24,117 nucleotides of DNA from a virus: positions 1 through 24,117 of the IMG/VR virus record IMGVR_UViG_3300046167_000002. One strand, 5' to 3'. Shown here in pieces: positions 1 to 7,847 of this stretch. The notes beneath the pieces are model-generated. The model ran no database searches. It saw only the letters and a program-made list of their open reading frames with translations, and was not told where the DNA came from. The position numbers were made by a program, and so were the translations under genes. Numbering within the stretch: position 1 is the first letter of the stretch; each line of letters opens with the position of its first letter.

Positions 1-763
1 CACCACCAATCTCTTGAATAGTGTCACCATTGATACAACCAATACGATCCGTAATAGGTGATACTGCAAAGTCTGCAGCGCTACTACCAGTCAGCCTCTT
101 AATGCTGTCCTGAGTAAAGATAATAAGTTGTTCACGAAAGACTGCTAACCCAGTAATGTCATTAGCTACGTTAAAAGATCCCGCACCATTAGCAACACTA
201 AAATCATCTACACTAAATGGAGCAGTAAAGAATAAGTTACTACCCTTAGCGTAGAATGCAGTATTCTTAAATATAGCTACCTGCTCTGCACCACTAATAT
301 CTGTACTGTCTGAGGCAGTCATAAACGACATAGTGTTGCCGTTAGTGTTATAGATAGCTGGATAGTTAGTACCATCTACGAACAGTACTTTATCATCACC
401 ATCTAAGTTATACAGAACGTGTCTAGCTTTACCACCGTTAGTACTGGCACTAGTAGCCATACTATTCCAAGAGTTACCTGTGCTGTAGTAATACTGGGTA
501 AGGTTACTACCATTCTTACGAGCAGCCACTACTCTACCAGAGCTAATAACTTTAAGAGCTAAAGTAGGTCCAGAACCGGGAAGAGTTGAACTAGTGAACT
601 TCTCAAAGCCTTTAATCTTAGAGTAGCCACCTTCTTTATTAGCTTCAAAGTTCTGTAAAATAGTAGCAGATCCAACAGCATTAGTACCATGTTGTAAAGG
701 TGAGAGGTTAGAGACTAACCCACCCTTAAACTCAATAGGAAATGTTGTCCACTGCGTTGCCAT
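1..763 (-). CDS. Tail nozzle / tail tubular protein B-like protein, C-terminus cut by window edge
   Basis: An open frame runs from ATG at 763 to the window edge without a stop, giving the first 254 residues (start MATQWTTFPIEFKGGLVSN). The sequence is beta-rich, with repeated turns such as FVDGTNYPAIYN, VAIFKNTAFYAKG and VFRDQLIIFTQDSIKRLTG, and ends at TIQEIGG. This pattern of phage beta-propeller tail proteins (T7 gp12-like nozzle, or P22 gp10-like stabilisation protein) is recalled from family knowledge, not searched. Its start overlaps the stop of the adaptor gene by one base (TAATG), so the two are probably translationally coupled, matching the adaptor-then-nozzle order of podoviruses. 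It could be another beta-propeller tail protein; the missing C-terminus prevents a length check. Confidence 0.6.
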   Translation of the reverse strand, partial: MATQWTTFPIEFKGGLVSNLSPLQHGTNAVGSATILQNFEANKEGGYSKIKGFEKFTSSTLPGSGPTLALKVISSGRVVAARKNGSNLTQYYYSTGNSWNSMATSASTNGGKARHVLYNLDGDDKVLFVDGTNYPAIYNTNGNTMSFMTASDSTDISGAEQVAIFKNTAFYAKGSNLFFTAPFSVDDFSVANGAGSFNVANDITGLAVFREQLIIFTQDSIKRLTGSSAADFAVSPITDRIGCINGDTIQEIGG

Positions 764-1452
764 TAAAAGTGTACTCTCGTATCTCTAATATATTCAGTTC
801 TGTTAATGTTCAAGCTACGCATATGCTTAATACCTTGCAAGAACTTCTGTTGGGATAACTGTGCTGTCTGAGTATCACCTCTAAACAAGTAAACATAATA
901 CATTGCACCATCTACAATAGCGTGTTTGTATTCCTCTGGTACAGAAGGTACATCTGTAGCAAGATCCATATCAACACCAACAGTGTAATACTCATACACA
1001 ACCTCATAGGCTTTATCAGGTGCTGGTACAAAGATTAACTCTCTGCTAGGCGTTCTTACAACATACTTAGGAACTGCTCTAGTATTAACATCAGAGTTAT
1101 ACTCGTAATCTATGTATTTGTCAAGGTATTCTTCGTAGTTAAGTAACTTTAATCGTTGAGTTTCTACACTTAAACTTGCATCCCTACGGATACGAAAGGA
1201 GTTCATGTTAACAGTCTTAGCATCGTAAGGCATGCTGTAGCGAACTTCACCTGGTAAAAGTACTTCACTCTCTTCTGCGTGGTTCCAAGGCCACTCAAAC
1301 TCTTCTTGATGTATGTGACGGATAGAGGCATTAACTGAGTCTTTACTGAGGTTATAGTAACCTGTAGCTGTAGAGAAGTTAGATGAAGTAAGTTCAACCT
1401 CATTCAAGCGTCTGTTAACGTCATTAACTAAGCCTATAAAGTTATAAGACAT
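763..1452 (-). CDS. Head-tail adaptor / tail tubular protein A-like protein
   Basis: A 229-aa soluble protein starting MSYNFIGLVNDVNRRLNEVE. The N-terminal helical part (about residues 1-55) is followed by a beta segment (LPGEVRYSMPYD, then TPSRELIFVPAPDKAYEVVYEYY) and a C-terminal helix with EEYKHAIVDGAMYYVYLFRG and a long amphipathic tail. This helix-beta-helix layout, with the EYKHAI...YLFRGD segment, is typical of phage gatekeeper/adaptor proteins of the T7 gp11 class that join portal to nozzle. It lies directly before the nozzle-like gene, sharing one base with it. No membrane segment or signal is seen. The exact family is inferred from pattern and position. Confidence 0.6.
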   Translation of the reverse strand: MSYNFIGLVNDVNRRLNEVELTSSNFSTATGYYNLSKDSVNASIRHIHQEEFEWPWNHAEESEVLLPGEVRYSMPYDAKTVNMNSFRIRRDASLSVETQRLKLLNYEEYLDKYIDYEYNSDVNTRAVPKYVVRTPSRELIFVPAPDKAYEVVYEYYTVGVDMDLATDVPSVPEEYKHAIVDGAMYYVYLFRGDTQTAQLSQQKFLQGIKHMRSLNINRTEYIRDTRVHF

Positions 1453-1454
1453 TC

Positions 1455-1772
1455 TTACTTCTCCTTAACACGTAGAAAGACAGAACGCTCATACTGTAGA
1501 CCTTCTGTAGTTGTTATCTTACAAGAGATACGATACCTAATGTTGTTAGTACCAAGTGAGAACCTAATAGTAGAAACACTTGAAGTATTAGTCTGTTGTA
1601 CCATCTGTAAGCCGTTGACTACAGAGGCAGGACTAACAGCAGTCTTTACACCATCAGCGTCATCTACATACCAAGACACACCCACAATAGTATCATCACC
1701 TAGAAAGCGTGACCAATCTATGTTGTAGTCTAGTATTTCATCTTTATCTTTATCAGGCCACTTATATGACAT
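1455..1772 (-). CDS. Fiber-tail adaptor-like small beta protein
   Basis: A 105-aa protein whose N-terminus (KWPDKDKDEILDYNIDWSRF then LGDDTI) fits the proteins annotated as phage fiber-tail adaptor. In that family a K/D-rich start, the DYxxDWS segment and a GDTI strand precede an Ig-like beta domain. Here the rest is beta strands (VGVSWYVDDADG, STIRFSLGTNNIRYRISCKI, LQYERSVFLRVKEK). It ends two bases before the adaptor gene ATG and sits between the fibre genes and the adaptor, as expected for a part that docks an appendage to the tail. The family assignment is from recalled motifs, and the docking role is inferred. Confidence 0.5.
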   Translation of the reverse strand: MSYKWPDKDKDEILDYNIDWSRFLGDDTIVGVSWYVDDADGVKTAVSPASVVNGLQMVQQTNTSSVSTIRFSLGTNNIRYRISCKITTTEGLQYERSVFLRVKEK

Positions 1773-1783
1773 GTACGTATTCC

Positions 1784-2461
1784 TTACGCTGCAATTCTTA
1801 TTGTGTTGTCTCTGTCAATAGCTGCAATGCTAACAGTTCTTTGCTTCTTATCTGATGGTATAGCCACTGTGTATGTCTGAGGTGTACCCGCTATAAATAA
1901 AACTCTCTTACGGTCATAACTATCTTTTAAAGAGTCGTAGTCAAAGTTAGTAGCTACGACAGTAACACTGTTAGTGTTAATAGTTAAAGCTGGTGAAGTT
2001 ATAGGTATAACGTTACTGGTTCGTGTAGTTAAGAACCCTATAGATCCAGTAAGAGATACACCCGTTGGTACGACATTAGCTGCAGCAGTGGCATTAACTA
2101 CGCCTATACCTACAGTAAGCGCTGGGCTACTAATAGATAAGTTAGCATCACCAACCACTACAGTTGTACCTATAACGCCTGTAGAGTAAACCCCCGTTGG
2201 TACAACATTAGCTTCTGCTACTATGCCTACCGTGTTAGTAGAACCCGTAGCTGATACACCTGTAATGGCTGTATTAGCCTCTGCTACAACTACAACAGAT
2301 CCAACACTAGATGTTAAGGTAGGCGTTGTAACTGGTACATCTGATGCAGCAGTAACGGTAACAGTATTGGTAGCACCAATCGCACTTACACCGTCGATCA
2401 GAAAAGTTATCTCTGACTGTGACGCAAAGGGTGTAGATGCGAATGGGCTAAAGCCTAACAT
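1784..2461 (-). CDS. Repetitive Ser/Thr/Val-rich virion appendage protein
   Basis: A 225-aa protein built from about six degenerate repeats of roughly 23-25 residues between residues 20 and 175. They alternate GVSxTGSxxxVxVxAxAN units with SPALTxxxxSVxVxA units (for example NVVPTGVSLTGSIG, NTAITGVSATGSTN, NLSISSPALTVGIG). The composition is almost only small and beta-branched residues, suggesting a stacked beta fibre. The C-terminus (from about YDSLKDSYDRKRVLFI) is different and charged, ending RTVSIAAIDRDNTIRIAA, a type of end I associate with marine phage structural proteins. It starts inside the stop of the preceding 60-aa gene (TAATG). No enzymatic motif is seen. Confidence 0.5.
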   Translation of the reverse strand: MLGFSPFASTPFASQSEITFLIDGVSAIGATNTVTVTAASDVPVTTPTLTSSVGSVVVVAEANTAITGVSATGSTNTVGIVAEANVVPTGVYSTGVIGTTVVVGDANLSISSPALTVGIGVVNATAAANVVPTGVSLTGSIGFLTTRTSNVIPITSPALTINTNSVTVVATNFDYDSLKDSYDRKRVLFIAGTPQTYTVAIPSDKKQRTVSIAAIDRDNTIRIAA

Positions 2462-2643
2462 TAGTCTGCCTCTGCAATCGTTAGTGTGCCAGCCTCAACC
2501 TGCCGCATGATTTCAGCATAGTGGCGGTTGGCTGGGTCCAATGGGACGAATAACTCTTGTCCGTCTATTGTGGCACGGATGATGGTGTTGGTGCCTTCCA
2601 TGTCTACCATATACTGTGCTGATGTGATTTGCATGTTGTTCAT
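2461..2643 (-). CDS. Small conserved phage protein of unknown function (60 aa)
   Basis: A 60-aa acidic protein, starting MNNMQITSAQYMVDMEGTN, containing RATIDGQELFVPLDPANRHY and ending in EAGTLTIAEAD. I recognise this general form from marine phage fibre regions, where it is unassigned. It is reminiscent of small tail-fibre accessory proteins. It lies three bases after the 355-aa fibre gene and overlaps the next gene by one base, so it is part of the fibre transcription unit. No domain with a known activity can be named. Confidence 0.6.
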   Translation of the reverse strand: MNNMQITSAQYMVDMEGTNTIIRATIDGQELFVPLDPANRHYAEIMRQVEAGTLTIAEAD

Positions 2644-2646
2644 GGG

Positions 2647-3714
2647 TTATAACTCCGCATCTATATAAAACAATCCATAGTCGGCGGAGTCCTGCCTAAC
2701 AAAATAACTGCTATATGCACCATTGTTTATGTAAAACTGGCCCCCCACGGTCCGTAAGTTCTGCACCCCAACCGTCACGCTACTATGCGCACCCTGTCCA
2801 GACCCATACGCAATAAATAATCCACTTTGAGAGGCTGTTGGGGTAGATCTCTTTTCAACCTTCCAAGATATGTTCCCGTAAGCATAAGTTGAATTGTACT
2901 TTGAAAAAATATGATCGTGAGGATAGATGACCTCAAAATACCTCTGGCACTTAGCCAATGTATCCCCGTAGCTCTCATGCGGGAAGTCGATAGCGCTGTC
3001 GCCCACGTTCAGGCAGACGCCTGTGATTTGCCAGTAGTTGTTTATTGCATCAAAAAGATTAACAGATTGACCTACAGCACGATGAGTACTTGATGTTGAC
3101 CAAGTGTTTGACGAGCCAGATGATCTGTCACTATTTGCACCAAGCGTAAACCAAACTCGTAATCCTTCGCTTATATCACTGCTATTAAATCCCGCAGAAG
3201 TATCCGCAGAAAAAGTAAGTGTTTTATATTCCCATGTTCCTGACGAGTTTATAGTATAGCCTTGGCTTATAGTGTTGCCTGACAGCCCTCCTTTATAAAG
3301 CCCCAAAGAATAGCTGCCTGTTTTATTTGACTTTACCCAAAAAGATACAGTCGCTTGTTTAGCCTCGACTGTTCCATGAGCCAGTTGACGTACATCTTGA
3401 GCCTCAAGTCGTGTACCAAGTCGAATATGCGTACCCGCTGGTAAGCTGGTGTCGGCAGTAGTAACAAGTATTTTAGTGGAGTATTTAAACCCCGCAGGGG
3501 CATCATTCTCTTGTGACATAGTGATGACTTCTGTTCCATCACGATTATATGTCCAACGGTCGCAAACATGGTATCCATTAGTGCTAATACTTGCTACGCT
3601 ATTTGAGCGTTGTGCCACGGTCATCGCCCCGTTAATCACCATGTTGGTGCCAGTGATAGCCCCATCATCAACCTGATTGCCAAGATCGGCTAGTTGCCTT
3701 GCCTTACTGCTCAT
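2647..3714 (-). CDS. Tail fibre protein with jelly-roll-like domain
   Basis: A 355-aa protein. Residues 1-40 hold a short fibre-type opening (SSKARQLADLGNQVDDGAIT, then TNMVINGAMTVAQRS), a combination typical of marine phage fibres. The central part contains CDRWTYNRDG, then QATVSFWVKSNKTGSYSLGL, and a WEYKTLTFSADTS strand pattern. These resemble carbohydrate-binding jelly-roll modules attached to fibres, followed by the segment DSAIDFPHESYGDTLAKCQR that commonly closes such domains. A variable C-terminus (about 285-355) probably forms the tip. Binding to a host surface glycan is inferred from family behaviour; no catalytic residues are evident. Confidence 0.65.
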   Translation of the reverse strand: MSSKARQLADLGNQVDDGAITGTNMVINGAMTVAQRSNSVASISTNGYHVCDRWTYNRDGTEVITMSQENDAPAGFKYSTKILVTTADTSLPAGTHIRLGTRLEAQDVRQLAHGTVEAKQATVSFWVKSNKTGSYSLGLYKGGLSGNTISQGYTINSSGTWEYKTLTFSADTSAGFNSSDISEGLRVWFTLGANSDRSSGSSNTWSTSSTHRAVGQSVNLFDAINNYWQITGVCLNVGDSAIDFPHESYGDTLAKCQRYFEVIYPHDHIFSKYNSTYAYGNISWKVEKRSTPTASQSGLFIAYGSGQGAHSSVTVGVQNLRTVGGQFYINNGAYSSYFVRQDSADYGLFYIDAEL

Positions 3715-3725
3715 AAACTAATACC

Positions 3726-4109
3726 TCACGGTTTTGTAGGCCAAGTCACATCATCTAGTGATGTCGCACTTGCAGTTATATCTCTGAGCGCTTGGCGATA
3801 CGCTGTCTGCTCTGCTGTCATTGTACGATCTGAGCCAGCCCACCAGTCTGTAGCTGCAATCAGACGGTCACGCTCTGCACGAAGCTCTTTCATAGGTTCT
3901 GCTGCAATAAGTTCGTCACGCTTGGCTTCTACTGCTGCCCAAGTTGTACCCCAGTCTGCAGGGTCAGAGCTTTCGATAGCTGTGCCATTGGCGTCTGCGC
4001 CAGTGACCTTGGCAAACATAGTGCCAAACTCTGCTTCTGTTGTAGGCTCTCCACGGAGTACCCACTCTGTAATGCCTAGTTCTGTTAGTGCTGTTGAAAC
4101 TGTTGTCAT
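3726..4109 (-). CDS. Tail fibre assembly / phage tail assembly chaperone-like protein
   Basis: A 127-aa protein. Its C-terminal half, beginning LRAERDRLIAATDWWAGSDR and followed by MTAEQTAYRQALRDITASA and VTWPTKP, matches the pattern of the phage tail assembly chaperone family (R-x-x-L-x-x-T-D-W, YRQALRDI and a terminal WPxKP). The N-terminal half (residues 1-55) is beta/alpha and less typical. Position between two fibre genes agrees with a role in fibre folding or attachment. The upstream GGAGGC before ATG is a good ribosome-binding site. Confidence 0.65.
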   Translation of the reverse strand: MTTVSTALTELGITEWVLRGEPTTEAEFGTMFAKVTGADANGTAIESSDPADWGTTWAAVEAKRDELIAAEPMKELRAERDRLIAATDWWAGSDRTMTAEQTAYRQALRDITASATSLDDVTWPTKP

Positions 4110-4122
4110 TGTGTTGGCCTCC

Positions 4123-4638
4123 TTAGCCAGCGATTTCGTAAATGGTTATACTAGAAGTACTGCCACCAAGATTAACTGCGAAGCGGTTCATCGAACTCTG
4201 ATATAGGCGACCGTAAAGGGTAAATGTAACTTGAGACAAACTTGTATTGTCGTAAGCATGTTGAGACGCATATGGCCCATACATGTCAGTGGTAGTGGTG
4301 TTCGCATGACTAGCATATACATTATAGGCAGGGTAACTTGTGACTTTCACAGAATCTTTGTAAAGATGATACACACCCCCCGCAGAAACTGTGTTGGAGT
4401 TTACATTACAAGCTATCTTCATATCCACTAAAATTCGACTGTTGGTAGATTTCGGAGTAAACGAAATACTACTTCCCGTAATAAAAGTTTCAGTAGTTGT
4501 TGAGACCGTGCTTTGGTTGGAAAACTGAAGGTCTTTAGCCTGAATAATAGTACCAGTAACATTCAACCCAAGATCAGCCGCAGTAGGTACACCACCCGCA
4601 GCCGTTTGTAGAGTATCGACTTTGATTATGCTGGTCAT
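4123..4638 (-). CDS. Fibre/appendage protein, paralogue 3 of a tandem set
   Basis: A 171-aa protein. The start (MTSIIKVDTLQTAAGG) is a short fibre-type cap. Residues about 45-171 form a beta-rich domain with ISFTPKSTNSRILVDMKI, an internal HLYKDSVKV strand and the ending SITIYEIAG. The two following entries share this plan (SITPxSTSSKI and a terminal ITxMEIA), so the three look like a tandem gene family. Its ATG overlaps the stop of the neighbour by four bases (ATGA), which favours translational coupling and a fixed ratio of the products. Receptor binding is inferred only from class and position. Confidence 0.6.
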   Translation of the reverse strand: MTSIIKVDTLQTAAGGVPTAADLGLNVTGTIIQAKDLQFSNQSTVSTTTETFITGSSISFTPKSTNSRILVDMKIACNVNSNTVSAGGVYHLYKDSVKVTSYPAYNVYASHANTTTTDMYGPYASQHAYDNTSLSQVTFTLYGRLYQSSMNRFAVNLGGSTSSITIYEIAG

Positions 4639-5126
4639 TGTGCGATCTCCATTACAGTAATGTTCCCCAACTTGTTATAGTTGACACGAAAGTTTCTAGA
4701 CCCCGAACTGCTAATGAAAGCTGCTTGCCCTTTGTAGGTAACTGTCGATGTCGTGTTGGGGCTGTCCTCGTACACAATACTAGTCATAGAGGCAGCCTGT
4801 TGCCCCCCTCGTGATGCAATGAAAGAACCGCCTGGCGTGTCTTCTGCTATTATTTCGGTTGTACCTCTAAGAAGACGGCATCTACCTCTAACGTCAGTAC
4901 TGTCTACATCAACGTCGCCTTGGAAACTTTCGTTGTAAAAGATAATAATCTTACTTGAAGTAGAAGTCGGTGTAATAGAAACCGTAGCCCCCGTATCCAT
5001 CCAACCCGTTGTCTGGGTGTTAAGGTATGACGTGTTTTGGTACGTCACCACCTGCACCACATGCCCTGCCGCCATGACACGGCTACCCAAGTTAGGCTGG
5101 AGATTATCTACGTAGAGTGTACTCAT
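4635..5126 (-). CDS. Fibre/appendage protein, paralogue 2 of a tandem set
   Basis: A 163-aa protein. I chose the ATG at 5126 (MSTLYVDNLQPNLGSRV) because it overlaps the stop of the preceding paralogue as ATGA and begins with the same xxLxVxNLQ cap. A longer frame to 5156 would add ten unrelated residues. Domain signs are GHVVQVVTYQNTSY, VSITPTSTSSKIIIFYN, RCRLLRGTTEI and the end NITVMEIAQ, each with a counterpart in the 5123-5653 protein. The gene in turn overlaps the next paralogue by four bases. Probable trimeric beta appendage; function is inferred. Confidence 0.6.
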   Translation of the reverse strand: MSTLYVDNLQPNLGSRVMAAGHVVQVVTYQNTSYLNTQTTGWMDTGATVSITPTSTSSKIIIFYNESFQGDVDVDSTDVRGRCRLLRGTTEIIAEDTPGGSFIASRGGQQAASMTSIVYEDSPNTTSTVTYKGQAAFISSSGSRNFRVNYNKLGNITVMEIAQ

Positions 5127-5653
5127 CCTGCAATCTCCATAAGTGTAATTACCCATTCACCATTATCAGCCTCCGTAAGGTGAAGGTTGTTTGTGCCAGC
5201 TTCAATTCGTACTTGAGCGTAGTAAGTAATGGAATTTGTTGTTGAAGGGGTATCAAGTTTTACCATACTAGAACTAGAAGCTTTAATATGTCCTGTCGCT
5301 TCACGATACCAAAAGGATCTTAAATACTGGATTTGAGTATCTGTCCCTCGTAGTATCCTTGCATTTCCTTTAACTTTCGCTTCTGCACCCCCGTATCCGG
5401 GGCAACTAACAGAAACATAAATTTTACTAGTTGAAGACTTAGGAGTAATACTAGTAGAGACAACAGTAGTCCAAGATGTGGAGTTAAATGAAGAAATGCC
5501 TGCTTCATTAGTAACAACTTGCAAAACGCTACCCGCAGGGGCAACGAACCCGTTACTAGCATCTAGCGTCTGACCACTTGGTATGATCACCTTGTTCGCA
5601 TTAGCCCCGCTAGTCGGCCCCTGCAAGTTCTGTACTGTTAGTGTTCCTACCAT
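5123..5653 (-). CDS. Fibre/appendage protein, paralogue 1 of a tandem set
   Basis: A 176-aa protein starting MVGTLTVQNLQGPTSGANAN, with KVIIPSGQTLDASNGFVAPA, a Gly-rich cap widely seen in marine phage fibres. The main domain has GSVLQVVTNEAG, TSITPKSSTSKIYVSVSCPG, NARILRGTDTQIQY and ends WVITLMEIAG. It aligns along its whole length with the next gene, but with a different central variable part (SFWYREATGHIKASSSS), the expected pattern if the tip diversifies while the scaffold is kept. It directly follows the 150-aa SGYIG protein with no gap. Confidence 0.6.
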   Translation of the reverse strand: MVGTLTVQNLQGPTSGANANKVIIPSGQTLDASNGFVAPAGSVLQVVTNEAGISSFNSTSWTTVVSTSITPKSSTSKIYVSVSCPGYGGAEAKVKGNARILRGTDTQIQYLRSFWYREATGHIKASSSSMVKLDTPSTTNSITYYAQVRIEAGTNNLHLTEADNGEWVITLMEIAG

Positions 5654-6106
5654 CTATACCACCGTTAAGTTGCCGTTGACGGTGAGTGTCACACCAGTGG
5701 CTAGGGTAAGAGGCCCAGCGCATGAGGCATTCTCATCTGCGTCTATCGTTGTATTTGTATTGAGGGTTTGCTCATTAATGCGAAAGATGTCACCAGCCCT
5801 AGAGCCAACTGTACCATTGTCGCCCTTGAACATGCCACCACCTGAGACGTTAGCTACTTCAAACGTAGTATAGGCAACAACCTCAAGTACGTCACCAGAA
5901 GAAGCACCTACTGTAAGGATAACATCAGAGCCATTACCTGCAGTGTAGTCTGTACCATTATTCAGGAAGATACCATTGAGATACACATCCAAGAACTGCG
6001 GTGTGTAGCCACCCGTAGCAAAGCTAGTCTGACCTGCTGTGCAAGTAAAGCTATCTCTTGTTTGTGTAGCCTGTGGTACTGGCTGTGTGCCTATGTATCC
6101 TGACAT
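5654..6106 (-). CDS. SGYIG-type fibre base protein, short form
   Basis: A 150-aa protein starting MSGYIGTQPVPQATQTRDSF. Residues 18-90 form a recognisable fibre N-terminal module: FTCTAGQTSF, PQFLDVYLNGIFLNNGTDYT, VILTVGASSGDVLEVVAYTT. The same module opens the 382-aa fibre at 6414-7562. After it come NVSGGGMFKGDNGTVGSRAG and a short beta end (GPLTLATGVTLTVNGNLTVV), where the longer protein carries a large tip. It may be a truncated relative of the longer protein or a connector. It overlaps the preceding small gene by one base. Confidence 0.6.
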   Translation of the reverse strand: MSGYIGTQPVPQATQTRDSFTCTAGQTSFATGGYTPQFLDVYLNGIFLNNGTDYTAGNGSDVILTVGASSGDVLEVVAYTTFEVANVSGGGMFKGDNGTVGSRAGDIFRINEQTLNTNTTIDADENASCAGPLTLATGVTLTVNGNLTVV

Positions 6107-6360
6107 TAAAGTGTCTCCTGTGCCTCAAGATGCGCTGTATATGCGTCTTTGACAGCCTGTGTATGTACTGCATTACAGATGGCTTGCACCTCTGCGCTTT
6201 CGCCTGTGATGTCATCGTTAGGTGCAACTACATGGCGTGAGAAGCTGCGGCTGATCTCTGTGCCGTCACGCTTGATGACTACTGCGGAGCGCACCTGAAC
6301 GTGCTTGAAGTCGCCTACGATCTCTATTTTGTCTTGTACTGTTTCTTCTGTTAGTGCCAT
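6106..6360 (-). CDS. Small fibre-linked protein of unknown function (84 aa)
   Basis: An 84-aa alpha/beta protein: MALTEETVQDKIEIVGDFKH, then VQVRSAVVIKRDGTEISRSF, then a helical end HTQAVKDAYTAHLEAQETL. It is the second of two small genes, each placed just before an SGYIG fibre gene or following one. Both end in EAQETx, and both share a 16-base stretch around their stop. The ribosome-binding site AGGAG lies 8 bases before the ATG. I recognise the type as a common unassigned gene among marine phage fibre genes but cannot name a function. Confidence 0.6.
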   Translation of the reverse strand: MALTEETVQDKIEIVGDFKHVQVRSAVVIKRDGTEISRSFSRHVVAPNDDITGESAEVQAICNAVHTQAVKDAYTAHLEAQETL

Positions 6361-6391
6361 CGTTTATCTCCTGTGATGGTTGGACTGACTA

Positions 6392-6409
6392 CCCTACGAT
6401 CCAGTAGGG
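6392..6409 (-). other. Short intergenic hairpin between fibre genes
   Basis: In the transcript, CCCTAC and GTAGGG form a perfect 6-bp stem with a 6-base loop (TGGATC), just after the stop of the 382-aa fibre gene and before the ribosome-binding site of the 84-aa gene. No U-run follows, so it is unlikely to terminate transcription strongly. It could stabilise mRNA 3' ends or be chance. Confidence 0.3.
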
Positions 6410-6413
6410 GTGG

Positions 6414-7562
6414 TTATGAAACGGGATATGAAAGCTGAAATGTCATAAAGCTGCCTATGGCATTTGCGGGGACAGCACTATCATCTGCGTATTTTAGGTC
6501 TAATGTGGACGAAACCGCATATGCTCTAATGTAAACTGTGCCTGTCCCTGCTCCCTTATTTAATATAGCAGGCGACCATCCATGTGATGGCACCGCAAAA
6601 GGCAACCCGCCAATTAGCATAAAGGAAGCTGAAGGTGACGAAATGCCAATATACGCTTGAAGGTGAACCATATTGCCTGTTTTTGTGTATCTGGAGGCAT
6701 GTGCAGTTATAGATGCTTGCGCACAAGTAGGCGTCCAAGTCCCCTCCTCATAGTCATCCAGCTTATTTGAGCTACCTGTCCCGCCCAGATAGGCACCGCC
6801 AGACAGGTAGATGTTTTTGAAGCGCTCATTGTCGCCACCTAAATTGATAGCTGCATCACGGGCTACACCGTTAGCATCAGAAGGATGAATTTCGTTTGGG
6901 CCGCAATCAAAGATAAGACCAACGTCTAATGTTGTTGAAGATGATGTCCCAATGTACAGTGCTTTTTCACCTGAAGTCTGACTGTCTACAGTCCCAATAC
7001 TCCCCACAGTGGAGCCGTCTTTGGCAAACAATGCAATGTCGCCATCAGAAGTTTTACGATTGAACGCCGCCGCAACACCTCCGTCACGAGTAGCCCAGAA
7101 TTTACCTTTGTCTGCATTACCAAACAGTTCAAAGCCAGCAGTATTAAAAGCTGTACTCGTCTTACCCACCAGCAAGTTACCGCTCGCATCCAACGTCATC
7201 GCAGTGCTTGTGGCGTTATCGTCAATGCCTTGTGAGGTAAACGCACCAGTAAAGTTTACATCTCCTGTAAACGTACCACCAGCACTAGAAGACACAGTAT
7301 CACTTGTCTGGAACCCACTATAAGACACAACAACAACTTGGTCATCTGCTAAAGCACCTACTGTAAGTGTAAGGCTGTTACCATCAGTAGCTGTATAGTC
7401 TGTACCATCTACAAGACGCACACCATTCTGGAATACGTGAACCCTGTTAGGTGAATACGTTAAGCCTGTAAAAGAAGTCTGTCCAGCCGTAGCCGTAATA
7501 ACTTTCTTATTCTCTACACCAGAGCTTACTACAGAAGCTTTAGACCCAATATATCCAGCCAT
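6414..7562 (-). CDS. SGYIG-type tail fibre, long form
   Basis: A 382-aa protein. Residues 1-90 repeat the module of the 150-aa protein (AGYIGSK, TATAGQTSF, YSPNRVHVFQNGVRLVDGTD, LTLTVGALADDQVVVVSY). Residues 90-270 are a fibre shaft (GTFTGDVNFTGAFTSQGIDD, LDASGNLLVGKTS, INLGGDNERFKNIYLSGGAY). At about 268-280 the signature LDDYEEGTWTPT, very common in marine phage fibres, starts the C-terminal tip domain (about 280-382), with SRYTKTGNMVHLQAYIGISS. That tip is likely the variable receptor-contact part. Directly precedes the hairpin and the 84-aa gene. Confidence 0.65.
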   Translation of the reverse strand: MAGYIGSKASVVSSGVENKKVITATAGQTSFTGLTYSPNRVHVFQNGVRLVDGTDYTATDGNSLTLTVGALADDQVVVVSYSGFQTSDTVSSSAGGTFTGDVNFTGAFTSQGIDDNATSTAMTLDASGNLLVGKTSTAFNTAGFELFGNADKGKFWATRDGGVAAAFNRKTSDGDIALFAKDGSTVGSIGTVDSQTSGEKALYIGTSSSTTLDVGLIFDCGPNEIHPSDANGVARDAAINLGGDNERFKNIYLSGGAYLGGTGSSNKLDDYEEGTWTPTCAQASITAHASRYTKTGNMVHLQAYIGISSPSASFMLIGGLPFAVPSHGWSPAILNKGAGTGTVYIRAYAVSSTLDLKYADDSAVPANAIGSFMTFQLSYPVS

Positions 7563-7835
7563 TTAAGGTGTCTCCTGTGCCTCTGCTTCAGCTTGTACTT
7601 GTGCGGCTGTCTTAGCCCAGCCTCGTGTAAAGGCATCAGCTACAATAAGCTCACGTGTCGCCGGTATAGCTACGCCTTCATCTAACGCACGGGTTGTGTA
7701 CATTGAGATGATTTCATCGTTAGCAATACGGCAGCGTTCTGTTACCGCATTCTCAGCCCAGTCTTGTGGGTCTAAGGCGGCGTACTGTAAGCCTTTTAGC
7801 TGAGTGTCTGTAAGTGTTATTGTGATGTTTGGCAT
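7563..7835 (-). CDS. Small fibre-linked protein of unknown function (90 aa)
   Basis: A 90-aa mostly helical protein starting MPNITITLTDTQLKGLQYAA, with LDPQDWAENAVTERCRIAND and ending WAKTAAQVQAEAEAQETP. The ending and the DNA around its stop match those of the 84-aa gene, although the rest differs. It abuts the 382-aa fibre gene (stop then ATG with no spacer). Small helical proteins in this place may assist assembly of the adjacent fibre, but this is inference from position. Confidence 0.6.
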   Translation of the reverse strand: MPNITITLTDTQLKGLQYAALDPQDWAENAVTERCRIANDEIISMYTTRALDEGVAIPATRELIVADAFTRGWAKTAAQVQAEAEAQETP

Positions 7836-7847
7836 TGTTGCCCCCTA

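Noticed and set aside
3694-4206. Long plus-strand frame of 170 codons opposite the tail chaperone gene
   Set aside because: It is antisense to well-supported genes, is Ser/Ala/Val-rich as expected from a shadow frame, and has no convincing start context.
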